DNA of 12,770 nucleotides from RBG-16-66-20 sp964616875 (GTDB lineage Bacteria > Pseudomonadota > Gammaproteobacteria > Burkholderiales > SG8-39), in the NCBI GenBank assembly GCA_964616875.1, contig CAZTSJ010000129.1:1-12770 (forward strand), read 5' to 3'. Position 1 is the first letter of the stretch; each line of letters opens with the position of its first letter. This document shows positions 1-8,296 of this stretch, piece after piece. The notes beneath the pieces were generated by a model that saw only the letters and a program-made list of their open reading frames with translations, was not told the DNA's origin and did not search any database. Position numbers and translations under genes: made by a program.

Positions 1-87
1 TCCTGGGGTCGCCGCGAGCGATTGTCTCACGCGGCTATCGGGGCTGCGTGTATCGGTGGCGGGCAAAATGCCTGCGGTTGGCTTCAA
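1..87 (-). CDS. Possible start of a leftward gene cut by the window edge (UvrC-like N-terminus?)
   Basis: A minus-strand frame stays open from a TTG at 87-85 to the window edge, giving 29 codons. The TTG is preceded by GGAG with a 5-nt spacer, an acceptable ribosome-binding site. An in-frame GTG at 30-28 is an alternative start. The last residues seen, DSRVRQSLAATPG, resemble the beginning of excinuclease UvrC, where a pattern like D-S-R-x-x-x-x-L-x-x-x-P-G comes before V-Y-R-M. In Betaproteobacteria uvrC is often found close to nagZ and efp, which would fit. The match is short and only 29 codons are visible, so both the existence and the identity of the gene are inference. The next residues beyond the edge would decide it. 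Confidence 0.25.
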   Translation of the reverse strand, partial: MKPTAGILPATDTRSPDSRVRQSLAATPG

Positions 88-130
88 ACACGCTCCGGAA
101 CGTTTCCGAGGCCAGACGCTTGGTCTGCGT

Positions 131-136
131 ATTATA
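131..136 (-). promoter_or_regulatory. Perfect TATAAT -10 box on the minus strand
   Basis: The plus strand reads attata, which is TATAAT on the minus strand, 43 bp upstream of the possible TTG start at 87. No convincing TTGACA-like -35 element lies 16-18 bp upstream and there is no extended TGn motif, so this is a -10 match only. If used, it would drive a gene leaving the window to the left. The 184 bp before efp contain nothing else I can call; I see no good sigma-70 promoter pointing towards efp. Confidence 0.25.
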
Positions 137-184
137 GCGGCCACAGTGATAAACTTACGCCCTTTTTCCGGACAGCGTGGGGAA

Positions 185-751
185 ATGGCTAAAGTCCTGG
201 CAACGGAAGTTCGCGCCGGCAATCTGATCGAATGGGACAAGCGCGTCTGGCGCGTCCTCAAGTCCCATCACGTTCATGTCGGCGGCCGCGGCGGCGCCTT
301 CATGCAGGTCGAGATGAAGGACATCGAGGCCGGCACCAAGACCAATCAGCGCTTTCGCACCGAGGACAAGGTCGAGCGTGCATTCGTCGATCCGCGCGAG
401 ATGACGTTCTCCTACCAGGACGGCGACACCTACGTCTTCATGGACAAGGAGAATTACGAGGAGTTGCGCCTATCCGCCGAGTTTCTGGAAGGCCAGTCGG
501 GCTACCTGCTGCCGAACTCGGACGTGCAGGTGAATTTCCACAATACCCGCCCCATCGGCGTCGAACTGCCGCCGTCGGTCAACCTGACCGTGACCGATAC
601 CGAGCCCGGCATCAGGAACGCGACCGCGACCAATACCTTCAAGCCCGCGACCACGGAAACCGGCCTCATCGTCCAGGTGCCGCCGTTCATCAACAACGGC
701 GAGAAGATAAAGGTCAGCACGAACGACGGATCCTATATGGAGCGTGCTTAG
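185..751 (+). CDS. efp: Translation elongation factor P, non-EarP-type loop with Arg at the tip
   Basis: EF-P binds between the ribosomal P and E sites and relieves stalling at consecutive prolines. The product has 188 residues, the usual length, with the N-terminal KOW-like domain (about 1-65) and two OB-type domains after it. The C-terminal stretch ATATNTFKPATTETG (146-160) followed by VPPFI is typical of the family. The ATG at 185 was chosen because the reading frame upstream (from 56) encodes 43 residues with no family similarity; the ribosome-binding site is poor (GGGG only 2-3 nt before ATG). The modification loop reads HVGGRGGAF (31-39), with Arg35 where E. coli EF-P has Lys34. Betaproteobacterial EF-Ps usually carry an SGRN loop modified by EarP; this one instead resembles PGKGGAF-type proteins with Lys replaced by Arg. 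The gene is convergent with nagZ, and their stop codons overlap. Confidence 0.95.
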   Translation: MAKVLATEVRAGNLIEWDKRVWRVLKSHHVHVGGRGGAFMQVEMKDIEAGTKTNQRFRTEDKVERAFVDPREMTFSYQDGDTYVFMDKENYEELRLSAEFLEGQSGYLLPNSDVQVNFHNTRPIGVELPPSVNLTVTDTEPGIRNATATNTFKPATTETGLIVQVPPFINNGEKIKVSTNDGSYMERA

Positions 752-1770
752 GGAATTTCCTCCAGAGTCGCGAGCGCTTCCCGGTAGGCGACGCTCTTCC
801 TCAGGTCGCGCCCGCCGCGGCGGCGCATTTTTTCAATTCTTTCTGGAACGGCAACCGGCGTTGCAGCGAGCGAATCGAGCAACTTCCCCTGCCCTTGCGG
901 ATTCTGGCAAAGCAGGACCATGTCGCAACCCGCAGCCAGCGCTGCTTTCGCCCGCTCGGGGATCCCTCCCGCCGTGCTTGCCCCTTCCATGGCAAGGTCG
1001 TCGCTGAAGATCAGACCCTCGAAGCCGAGTTCTCCGCGCAGCACGCCCTGCAGCCAGTAGCTGGAATAACCGGCGGGTTCCGCGTCGGCCTGGGGGTAGA
1101 TCACGTGCGCGGGCATCACTGCCGCGAGTCCGGCCTTGATCGCCGAGCGATAGGGCAGCAGATCCTTGCGGCGGATGTCCTGCGACGGTCGTGGGTCTGA
1201 CGGTACCGCGGTATGCGAATCCGCCGCCGCGTAGCCGTGTCCCGGGAAATGCTTGCCGACTGCTGCCATCCCGCCCGCGGCGAGCCCCTCTATGAGCTGC
1301 ACGGCGAGCGCGCCGACCGCGTTGGGATCGTAATGGAACGCCCGGTGGCCGATTACGGCGCTGGAACCAAAGTCCAGATCCAGCACCGGGGTGAAGCTGA
1401 AGTCCACGCCGTGGGCGCCCAGTTCGGCCGAGATCACTGTGCCCACCGCCCTGGCGGCGCGCCGCGCCGACTCGCGGTCGCGGTCCCACAGCACGCCGAG
1501 CCTGCGCATCGGCGCAATGGTCGTGAATCCCGCGCTAAAGCGCTGCACGCGCCCGCCCTCATGGTCGACGCTGATCGGCAGTTCCGGCTCCCGCAGAGCG
1601 GCGATCTCCTCGGTGAGCGCGTGCAACTGCTCCGGGGTCTCGAAATTGTGCGCGAACAGGATCACGCCGCCGGCGGCCGGGTGCCGCAGGCGCCTGCGAT
1701 CGTCCTCGGTAAGCGCGGGTCCGGTCGGGTCGAGAACCACCGGACCCAGCGGGATTTTCAGCCTTCGCAT
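748..1770 (-). CDS. nagZ: Beta-N-acetylhexosaminidase NagZ (GH3), peptidoglycan recycling
   Basis: NagZ is a cytoplasmic family 3 glycosidase that removes N-acetylglucosamine from anhydromuropeptides during cell-wall recycling. The 340-residue product has the usual length of the proteobacterial single-domain enzyme. Diagnostic motifs are present: DHEGGRV (69-75), KHFPGHG (173-179) followed by the Asp184-Ser-His186 catalytic dyad, and FSDDLAM (255-261), where Asp257 is the likely nucleophile. The ATG at 1770 was chosen because the family begins close to this point (GPVVLD); the open frame running further upstream lies inside acpS and encodes unrelated residues. The start overlaps the end of acpS by 13 bp, so it is probably translated by coupling as the last gene of the lepA-to-nagZ run. 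Its TAA (750-748) overlaps the efp TAG on the other strand. Confidence 0.95.
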   Translation of the reverse strand: MRRLKIPLGPVVLDPTGPALTEDDRRRLRHPAAGGVILFAHNFETPEQLHALTEEIAALREPELPISVDHEGGRVQRFSAGFTTIAPMRRLGVLWDRDRESARRAARAVGTVISAELGAHGVDFSFTPVLDLDFGSSAVIGHRAFHYDPNAVGALAVQLIEGLAAGGMAAVGKHFPGHGYAAADSHTAVPSDPRPSQDIRRKDLLPYRSAIKAGLAAVMPAHVIYPQADAEPAGYSSYWLQGVLRGELGFEGLIFSDDLAMEGASTAGGIPERAKAALAAGCDMVLLCQNPQGQGKLLDSLAATPVAVPERIEKMRRRGGRDLRKSVAYREALATLEEIP

Positions 1771-2141
1771 TCCAGGATCACGGTCGCCGAGGCGATTTGC
1801 CGCTCGTCGGTCAGCGACAGGTGGGCGCCCTGGATTTTTCGCTTCTCGAGAAAGAGCTTCAAGGCCGGGGAAAACTCCAGTACCGGCTTGCCCGACTTGA
1901 GATTCTCGACCCAGACGCCGTGCCAGTTGGCCGGCGCATGGATTCCCGTGCCGAGCGCCTTGCTGAAGGCTTCCTTGGCGGCAAAACGCTTCGCCAGGTA
2001 GGCAACGGGCTGCTTGTGAACGCGGAAACGCCTGAGCTCGGGCTCGCACAGGATGCGCCGCGCGAAGCGCTCGCCGAAACGCTTCAGCGCCCTGTCGATG
2101 CGCTGGATTTCGATCAGATCGGTGCCGACGCCGTAAATCAT
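1758..2141 (-). CDS. acpS: Holo-[acyl-carrier-protein] synthase
   Basis: AcpS transfers 4'-phosphopantetheine from CoA to the serine of acyl carrier protein, making ACP active for fatty-acid synthesis. At 127 residues it matches the family length. The two signature blocks are visible: GVGTDLIEI (4-12), with the metal ligand Asp8, and KRFAAKEAFSKALGTG (51-66), with Glu57 matching E. coli Glu58. The ATG overlaps the pdxJ TGA as ATGA, and no separate ribosome-binding site is evident, so coupled translation is likely. The partner substrate pathway is represented at the other end of the window by fabF. Confidence 0.95.
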   Translation of the reverse strand: MIYGVGTDLIEIQRIDRALKRFGERFARRILCEPELRRFRVHKQPVAYLAKRFAAKEAFSKALGTGIHAPANWHGVWVENLKSGKPVLEFSPALKLFLEKRKIQGAHLSLTDERQIASATVILECEG

Positions 2142-2884
2142 CGGGCTGCGCCAGTAATCAGGCGTTTCATCTCCCTTACCGCCTCGCGCATGCCGACGAA
2201 CACCGCGCGCGACACGATGGCATGACCGATATGCAGTTCCCGGACCCCGGGCAGGCGCGCCACCGGCTCGACGTTGAAGTAGTTCAGGGCATGGCCGGCA
2301 TTGAACCGCATGCCGAGCGCGCGAATTCTCTCACCGGCTTTTCTTATCTTTTTTAACTGAAAAACAACTGCCGGACTTTCGGCGTCGCGCCCCTTGGCGT
2401 GGAAGGCGTGCGCGTAGGGCCCGGTATGCACCTCGCAGACCGACACGCCGATGCGCTTGGCGGCTTCGACTTGCCGCATATCGGCATCGATGAATACAGA
2501 CACGACGATGCCTGCGTGCTTGAGTTTGGCGACCTTATTTTTCAAGGACTTTTGCTGGGAGAATACGTCGAGGCCCCCTTCGGTGGTGACTTCGTGCCGT
2601 CCTTCGGGCACCAGCATCGCCATTTCCGGCTTGATGCGGCGCGCGATCGCGACCATTTCGGCGGTCGCCGCCATCTCGAGGTTGAGCTTGATATGCGTCA
2701 ATTCCCTCAACCGGGCGACGTCCCTGTCCTGGATGTGGCGCCGGTCCTCGCGCAGGTGCACCGTGATGCCGTCCGCGCCGCCCAGGTGCGCCTCCACCGC
2801 GGCCCAGACCGGGTCGGGCTCATACGTGAGCCGAGCCTGGCGCACGGTGGCGACGTGGTCGATGTTGACGCCGAGTTCGATCAC
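2138..2884 (-). CDS. pdxJ: Pyridoxine 5'-phosphate synthase
   Basis: PdxJ condenses 3-amino-2-oxopropyl phosphate with deoxyxylulose 5-phosphate to give pyridoxine 5'-phosphate, the last ring-closing step of the DXP-dependent vitamin B6 route. The 248-residue TIM-barrel protein starts with LGVNIDHVATVRQAR (4-18) and carries the expected residues His43, Arg45, Glu70 and His198 (in NAGHALNYFNV), equivalent to E. coli His45, Arg47, Glu72 and His193. The start is GTG, overlapping the recO TGA as GTGA. Residues 171-183 are encoded by an unusually AT-rich run with TTA, ATA and AGA codons that contains A-AAA-AAG in frame (see findings). Gene order recO-pdxJ-acpS is conserved in beta- and gammaproteobacteria. 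Confidence 0.96.
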   Translation of the reverse strand: MIELGVNIDHVATVRQARLTYEPDPVWAAVEAHLGGADGITVHLREDRRHIQDRDVARLRELTHIKLNLEMAATAEMVAIARRIKPEMAMLVPEGRHEVTTEGGLDVFSQQKSLKNKVAKLKHAGIVVSVFIDADMRQVEAAKRIGVSVCEVHTGPYAHAFHAKGRDAESPAVVFQLKKIRKAGERIRALGMRFNAGHALNYFNVEPVARLPGVRELHIGHAIVSRAVFVGMREAVREMKRLITGAAR

Positions 2885-3618
2885 AGGTCCTGCAGCTCCG
2901 CAAGCACGGCGCGCGTGTGCAGAATCTGGCCCCCGAGGCGCTCGGCAATCAGCGCGCGCATCAGCTGCCGCGCTTCCTCGCGCGTGCGCGAGTTGTCATA
3001 GTTGTCCGCCGCCATGTCGAGCAATGTCCTGCCGCTGATCACCGCATCTCCGTCGGTGCGCCGGGTTTCGACGGGTCCGCGGTCGGCCTCGTAGGCATAG
3101 TGCTTCGCCGCCTCGATCTGTGCCCCGTTTGCCGCGTCCCGGTCGAGCACGGGAGCATACCCGAGTTCGGCGAGCATCCTGCGCTCGAAGCCGCGCAGGA
3201 TGGCCGAATTCTCCGCGCCGCGCAGCGCGCCAGCGCCTGCACTGGAGCCCAGCCGCGCGAGCGCGGCACTGTACGCGTCGAACAACGCCTCGTGCGGATC
3301 ATCGCGCGGCAGCAGGCGCAGCAGCAGTTCGTTGATGTAGAAACCGCACATCAGGCCGACACCCGAGAGCGAAGCCTGCCCGCCACCCCACTCCGCGGAC
3401 ATCAGGGTACCCAGCTCGGTGGACGCGGACCAGGTCAATTGCAGCGGATGAAAGGCAAGCAGCACGCCGCGCATCGTAGAGCGTGGCCGGCGCGCGCCGC
3501 GCGCCAGCAGACCCACGCGGCCGAACCCGCGCGTGAACACTTCCACGATCAGGCTCGTCTCCTTGTATGGGTAGGCGTGGAGGACGAATCCGGGCTCGTG
3601 CTCGGCGCGGCGCTTCAT
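2881..3618 (-). CDS. recO: DNA repair protein RecO
   Basis: RecO works with RecR to load RecA onto SSB-coated single-stranded DNA in the RecF pathway. The product has 245 residues, within the family range. The N-terminal OB fold is recognisable from FVLHAYPYKETSLIVEVFT (11-29) followed by GRVGLLARGARRPRS, the typical basic DNA-binding strand. The middle and C-terminal part is helical, including FYINELLLRLLPRDDPH and LGYAPVLDRD. Only a single cysteine is present, so the zinc-binding CxxC pairs of some RecO proteins are absent. The start lies 9 bp after the era stop with no clear ribosome-binding site, suggesting coupling to era. Confidence 0.93.
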   Translation of the reverse strand: MKRRAEHEPGFVLHAYPYKETSLIVEVFTRGFGRVGLLARGARRPRSTMRGVLLAFHPLQLTWSASTELGTLMSAEWGGGQASLSGVGLMCGFYINELLLRLLPRDDPHEALFDAYSAALARLGSSAGAGALRGAENSAILRGFERRMLAELGYAPVLDRDAANGAQIEAAKHYAYEADRGPVETRRTDGDAVISGRTLLDMAADNYDNSRTREEARQLMRALIAERLGGQILHTRAVLAELQDL

Positions 3619-3627
3619 GGCGTTGGC

Positions 3628-4530
3628 CTAACGGTACCCGAGTTGCCGCAACAGTCGTTCATCCCCGGTCCAGTCGCGCTTCACTTTCACCCAGACGCCG
3701 AGGTAGACCTTGCCGCCGAAGAGGCGCTCCATGTCCTTGCGCGCCGCCGTCGAAACGCGTTTAAGCAGCTCTCCCTTGACGCCGATCACGATCGGCTTCT
3801 GGCTCTCGCGCTCGACCCAGATCGTGGCCTCGATGCGCCGCAGGCCCTTACCCCTGCCCTTCGGCGCCTCGTCCTTGAAGCTCTCGAGCGACACGTCACA
3901 GCGGTACGGCAGTTCCTCGCCGAGCAGGAGGAACAGCTTTTCGCGCAGGATTTCGGCGGCGAAAAAGCGCTCGTCGCGATCGGTAAGCTGTTCCGCGGGA
4001 TACGCCGCCGGAGCTTCGGGCAGCAGCTCCGCCAGCACGCGCAGCAGTTCGGGCAGATTTTTGCCGCTGCGCGCCGAGACCGGCACGATGGCCGCGAATT
4101 CACGCTCTTTCTGCAGCCGCTCGAGGAAGGGCAGCAGTTCCAGCTGATCCTGCAGCAGGTCGATCTTGTTCACCGCCGCGACCACGCTCTGGGCCGGGGG
4201 AATGCGTTCCAGAACCTCGCGGTCGGGTGCGCCGTAGCGGGTCGCCTCGACGACGAACACCACCGCGTCGCAGTCCCGCGCGCCCTCGGTCGCCTGGCGA
4301 TTCAGCGAGCGGTTCAGGATGTTCACGTGCTTGGTCTGATAGCCCGGCAGGTCGACGAACACATACTGGCAATTTTCGGCGCTCAGGATGCCGTTCACCG
4401 AGTGGCGCGTGGTCTGGGCCTTGGGCGAGACGATGGCGAGCTTGTGCCCGACCAGTTTGTTCAGCAGGCTCGATTTTCCGGTGTTGGGGCGGCCGGCGAT
4501 CGCCACCCTGCCGCAGTGAAATGCGCTCAT
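3628..4530 (-). CDS. era: GTPase Era, 16S rRNA/30S assembly factor
   Basis: Era binds the 3' end of 16S rRNA and couples GTP hydrolysis to 30S maturation. The 300-residue protein has the GTPase domain with G1 GRPNTGKS (13-20), G2 around Thr40/Thr41, G3 DLPG (60-63), G4 NKID (121-124) and the SARSG motif (152-156), then a C-terminal KH RNA-binding domain with GVKG and ARKDMERLFG. The ATG at 4530 was chosen because family members begin just before this point (MSAF...GRVAIAGRPN); the open frame extends 19 codons upstream, but those lie inside rnc. Two switch-region residues differ from the usual GRPNVGKS and DTPG. The gene starts 7 bp after rnc, an arrangement conserved in proteobacteria. Confidence 0.96.
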   Translation of the reverse strand: MSAFHCGRVAIAGRPNTGKSSLLNKLVGHKLAIVSPKAQTTRHSVNGILSAENCQYVFVDLPGYQTKHVNILNRSLNRQATEGARDCDAVVFVVEATRYGAPDREVLERIPPAQSVVAAVNKIDLLQDQLELLPFLERLQKEREFAAIVPVSARSGKNLPELLRVLAELLPEAPAAYPAEQLTDRDERFFAAEILREKLFLLLGEELPYRCDVSLESFKDEAPKGRGKGLRRIEATIWVERESQKPIVIGVKGELLKRVSTAARKDMERLFGGKVYLGVWVKVKRDWTGDERLLRQLGYR

Positions 4531-4537
4531 TCCCCGC

Positions 4538-5209
4538 TCATGACTCCAGCAGCCTGAGCAGGTTTCCGGCTGCCTGCTGCTCGGCACGCTGGCGCGAGCT
4601 GCCGCTCCCCGTCGCCTTGAGCTGGAGCTCGTGCACCGCGCACTCCACTTCGAAGGTCAGGCTCTGCTTCGCACCGGTCTCGGCGAGGACCCGGTACTGG
4701 GGCTTCGCGCGGCGCTTGGCTTGCAGGGTTTCCTGCAGGCGCGTTTTGGCGTCCTTCTGCACCGATTCCGGATCGAGTTGCGAGAGCGCCGTGCCGAAGG
4801 TGCGCGCGATAACCTCGCGCGCGCTGGCGTAGCCGCCGTCCAGAAACACCGCGCCATAGATCGCTTCGAGCGCATCGGCCAGGATCGAGGGGCGTGCCGC
4901 GCCTTCGTTGCGGGCGGTGCTCTCGTCCAGGCGCAGGAAGGTCGCGATGCCGAGCTCGCGCGCGATGCGGGCCAGCGATTCCTCCCGGATCAGTCCGGCG
5001 CGCATGCGCGAGAGCTTGCCCTCGGGCAGCTCCGCATGGCGCTGGAACAGCAGTTCAGTCACCGCGCAGCCGAGCACGCTGTCGCCGAGAAACTCGAGGC
5101 GCTCGTAATGCGGCGAACCGAAGCTGCGATGCGTGAGCGCCTGCGTGAGAAGCGCGGAATCCTGGAAGCGGTAGCCGAGGCGCCTCTCGAGGACCGGGTG
5201 GCGGGCCAC
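4538..5209 (-). CDS. rnc: Ribonuclease III
   Basis: RNase III cleaves double-stranded RNA and releases the rRNA precursors. The 223-residue product has the catalytic domain with the signature ERLEFLGDSVLG (36-47). Metal ligands Glu39 and Asp43 are in that block, and Asp112 and Glu115 sit in ADALEAIYGA (111-120). It is followed by a double-stranded RNA-binding domain (about 155-223) that ends with RAEQQAAGNLL. The start is GTG at 5209, 19 bp after the preceding gene, with no good ribosome-binding site; this start gives the expected family length. It sits between the DUF4845 gene and era, so rRNA processing and 30S assembly factors are adjacent. Confidence 0.96.
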   Translation of the reverse strand: MARHPVLERRLGYRFQDSALLTQALTHRSFGSPHYERLEFLGDSVLGCAVTELLFQRHAELPEGKLSRMRAGLIREESLARIARELGIATFLRLDESTARNEGAARPSILADALEAIYGAVFLDGGYASAREVIARTFGTALSQLDPESVQKDAKTRLQETLQAKRRAKPQYRVLAETGAKQSLTFEVECAVHELQLKATGSGSSRQRAEQQAAGNLLRLLES

Positions 5210-5228
5210 CGTCGCGCCCGGCGGGCAA

Positions 5229-5582
5229 TTACTTGGAGGTCGCGGCGAAGTCGATGTAGATGCCGGTATTGGCGACCAGCGGGATTTCCTTGCGGTAGCG
5301 CACGGCGATGACGAGCGCGCCTCCGTCTTTGGTGATTTCGAGGTCGGTTGCCTTTACCGACTCGATGCCGTCGACCGATGCGCGCAAGGCGTAGGAATTG
5401 CGGATCTCGGCCGCCGTGGCAGCGCCGCCCTTCTCTCCCGCCACGGCCTTGACTACCTTCTTCACCGCCATGAATTCGAGATACGAAGGAACCAGCTTCA
5501 TGCCGACGATCGCGAACGCGACGAGCACCACCGACACGAGGAGCAGGCCGAGAAGGCTTACGCCAGTTTGAGTTTTACGCAT
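5229..5582 (-). CDS. DUF4845 membrane protein with pilin-like N-terminus
   Basis: This is a small protein of unknown function that is commonly found between lepB and rnc in Betaproteobacteria. It has a short basic N-terminus (MRKTQTG), one hydrophobic helix (about 8-28) and a small soluble domain of about 85 residues that should face the periplasm. The N-terminus resembles type IV prepilins (Gly followed by a hydrophobic stretch), but the position that should be Glu5 is Gly, so processing by prepilin peptidase is doubtful. I chose the ATG at 5582 because GGGAG lies 7 nt before it; the ATG two codons upstream (5588) would be only 1-2 nt from that site. The 39-bp gap after lepB carries the ribosome-binding site and no terminator. 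Confidence 0.85.
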   Translation of the reverse strand: MRKTQTGVSLLGLLLVSVVLVAFAIVGMKLVPSYLEFMAVKKVVKAVAGEKGGAATAAEIRNSYALRASVDGIESVKATDLEITKDGGALVIAVRYRKEIPLVANTGIYIDFAATSK

Positions 5583-5621
5583 CTGCATTCTCCCAGGATC
5601 CCGGTTGCGATAGTTGCCAGA

Positions 5622-6419
5622 TCAGCGAAACGTGCCAAAGCGTCCCAGTTCATTCAGGTTGAGCCAGATGAAAAATGCCTTGCCGACGATATTCTCCTCC
5701 GGGACGAATCCCCAGACGCGGCTGTCGGCCGAATTGTCCCTGTTGTCGCCCATCACGAAATAGTGGCCGGACGGCACCGTGCAGACCAGGCCGCCGCTAT
5801 TGTAGTCGCACTTTCCGGAATGCCTGAAATTCATGCCCGGGGAGACGAAACCGGGCGCCTCCTTCTCGACGATGATTTCGTGCCCTGCGCCGTTAAAACT
5901 CTCGAGATAGCGCGGAAAGTACTGCAGGCGCTCCCTCGATTCGTAGTCCTTGATCTGCCTGCGTGGCACGAGTTTGCCGTTGAGACGCAGTTCCTTGTTG
6001 CGGTACTCGATTCTGTCGCCGGGCAGCGCCACCACCCGCTTGATGTAGTCCAGGGACGGATCGGCCGGGTAGCGGAACACCATCACGTCGCCGCGCTGCG
6101 GGCTGCCCACGTCGACGATCTTGATGTTGACCACGGGCAGGCGCACGCCGTAGGTGTACTTGTTGACGAGGATGAAATCGCCGATCAGCAGCGTCGGAAT
6201 CATGGACCCGGAGGGGATTTTGAACGGCTCCACCAGGAAGGAGCGCAGCAGAAACACGATCAGGATCACCGGAAAGAAGCTGATCGAGTACTCGACCCAC
6301 CACGGCTGCTTGGCGTCCTGCGGCCTCTTTTTTCTCAGCAACTGCTTGTCGAACAGCCAGACTGCTCCGGTTATTACAAGCAGAAGCAACAGGAACCCGG
6401 CAAAACCGAACGTAGCCAT
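5622..6419 (-). CDS. lepB: Signal peptidase I
   Basis: LepB cleaves signal peptides from Sec- and Tat-exported proteins at the periplasmic face of the inner membrane. The product has 265 residues with two membrane segments (about 5-23 and 45-62). The catalytic serine is Ser72 in PSGSM (69-73) and the general base is Lys127 in DYIKRVV (124-130). GDNRDNSADSR (224-234) and WGFVPEENIVGKA are the conserved C-terminal boxes. Cys204 and Cys213 match the disulfide pair of E. coli LepB. The ATG at 6419 lies one base after the lepA stop; the open frame extends 21 residues upstream into lepA but without family similarity. The lepA-lepB pairing is conserved. RseB and DegQ in this window carry signal peptides that LepB should cut. 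Confidence 0.96.
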   Translation of the reverse strand: MATFGFAGFLLLLLVITGAVWLFDKQLLRKKRPQDAKQPWWVEYSISFFPVILIVFLLRSFLVEPFKIPSGSMIPTLLIGDFILVNKYTYGVRLPVVNIKIVDVGSPQRGDVMVFRYPADPSLDYIKRVVALPGDRIEYRNKELRLNGKLVPRRQIKDYESRERLQYFPRYLESFNGAGHEIIVEKEAPGFVSPGMNFRHSGKCDYNSGGLVCTVPSGHYFVMGDNRDNSADSRVWGFVPEENIVGKAFFIWLNLNELGRFGTFR

Positions 6420-6420
6420 G

Positions 6421-8220
<1,800 letters not shown>

Positions 8221-8226
8221 ATGAAA

Positions 8227-8256
8227 AGAGGGTGCCTCCGTACGGAGGCACCCTCT
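8227..8256 (-). terminator. Perfect-palindrome hairpin with T-tract between degQ and lepA
   Basis: A perfect 28-bp palindrome spans 8228-8255: a 12-bp GC-rich stem around a GTAC loop, extendable by one A-T pair on each side. Read on the minus strand it is followed at once by TTTT (8227-8224) and then CAT-ATG, the ATG being the lepA start. This has the form of an intrinsic terminator for the rpoE-to-degQ operon, although the T-tract is short. The 3' arm contains GGAGG (8239-8235), 14 nt before the lepA ATG, so the same hairpin would hide the only candidate ribosome-binding site. On the plus strand no T-run follows it. Confidence 0.7.
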
Positions 8257-8270
8257 GCCCGTAGCCGGCT

Positions 8271-8296
8271 ATTTTAGCTCAGCTCTTGTCGGTCAA
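8271..8296 (-). promoter_or_regulatory. Weak candidate sigma-70 promoter for lepA
   Basis: On the minus strand TTGACC (8296-8291, inside the end of degQ) is followed 14 bp later by TAAAAT (8276-8271). Both hexamers are good but the spacer is shorter than the usual 16-18 bp. A start about 7 nt downstream would put the palindrome at the very 5' end of the lepA transcript. If the hairpin really terminates the upstream operon, lepA needs a promoter somewhere here, because only 58 bp separate the two genes. Confidence 0.25.

Noticed and set aside
96..108. Inverted repeat CGGAA-CGT-TTCCG upstream of efp as an operator
   Set aside because: Five-base arms are expected by chance in DNA of this composition, and I know no regulator site that it matches.
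56..184. 43-residue N-terminal extension of EF-P
   Set aside because: EF-P proteins begin at the MAKVLATEVRAG-type segment; the extension has no family similarity and would give an abnormally long protein.
748..1200. Plus-strand frames continuing past efp as a further gene
   Set aside because: They run antisense to nagZ, whose motifs are unmistakable, and have no similarity to anything I recognise.
2917..4557. Plus-strand open frame of 546 codons opposite recO and era
   Set aside because: Antisense shadow of two clear genes; no motif, no ribosome-binding site and no conserved context.
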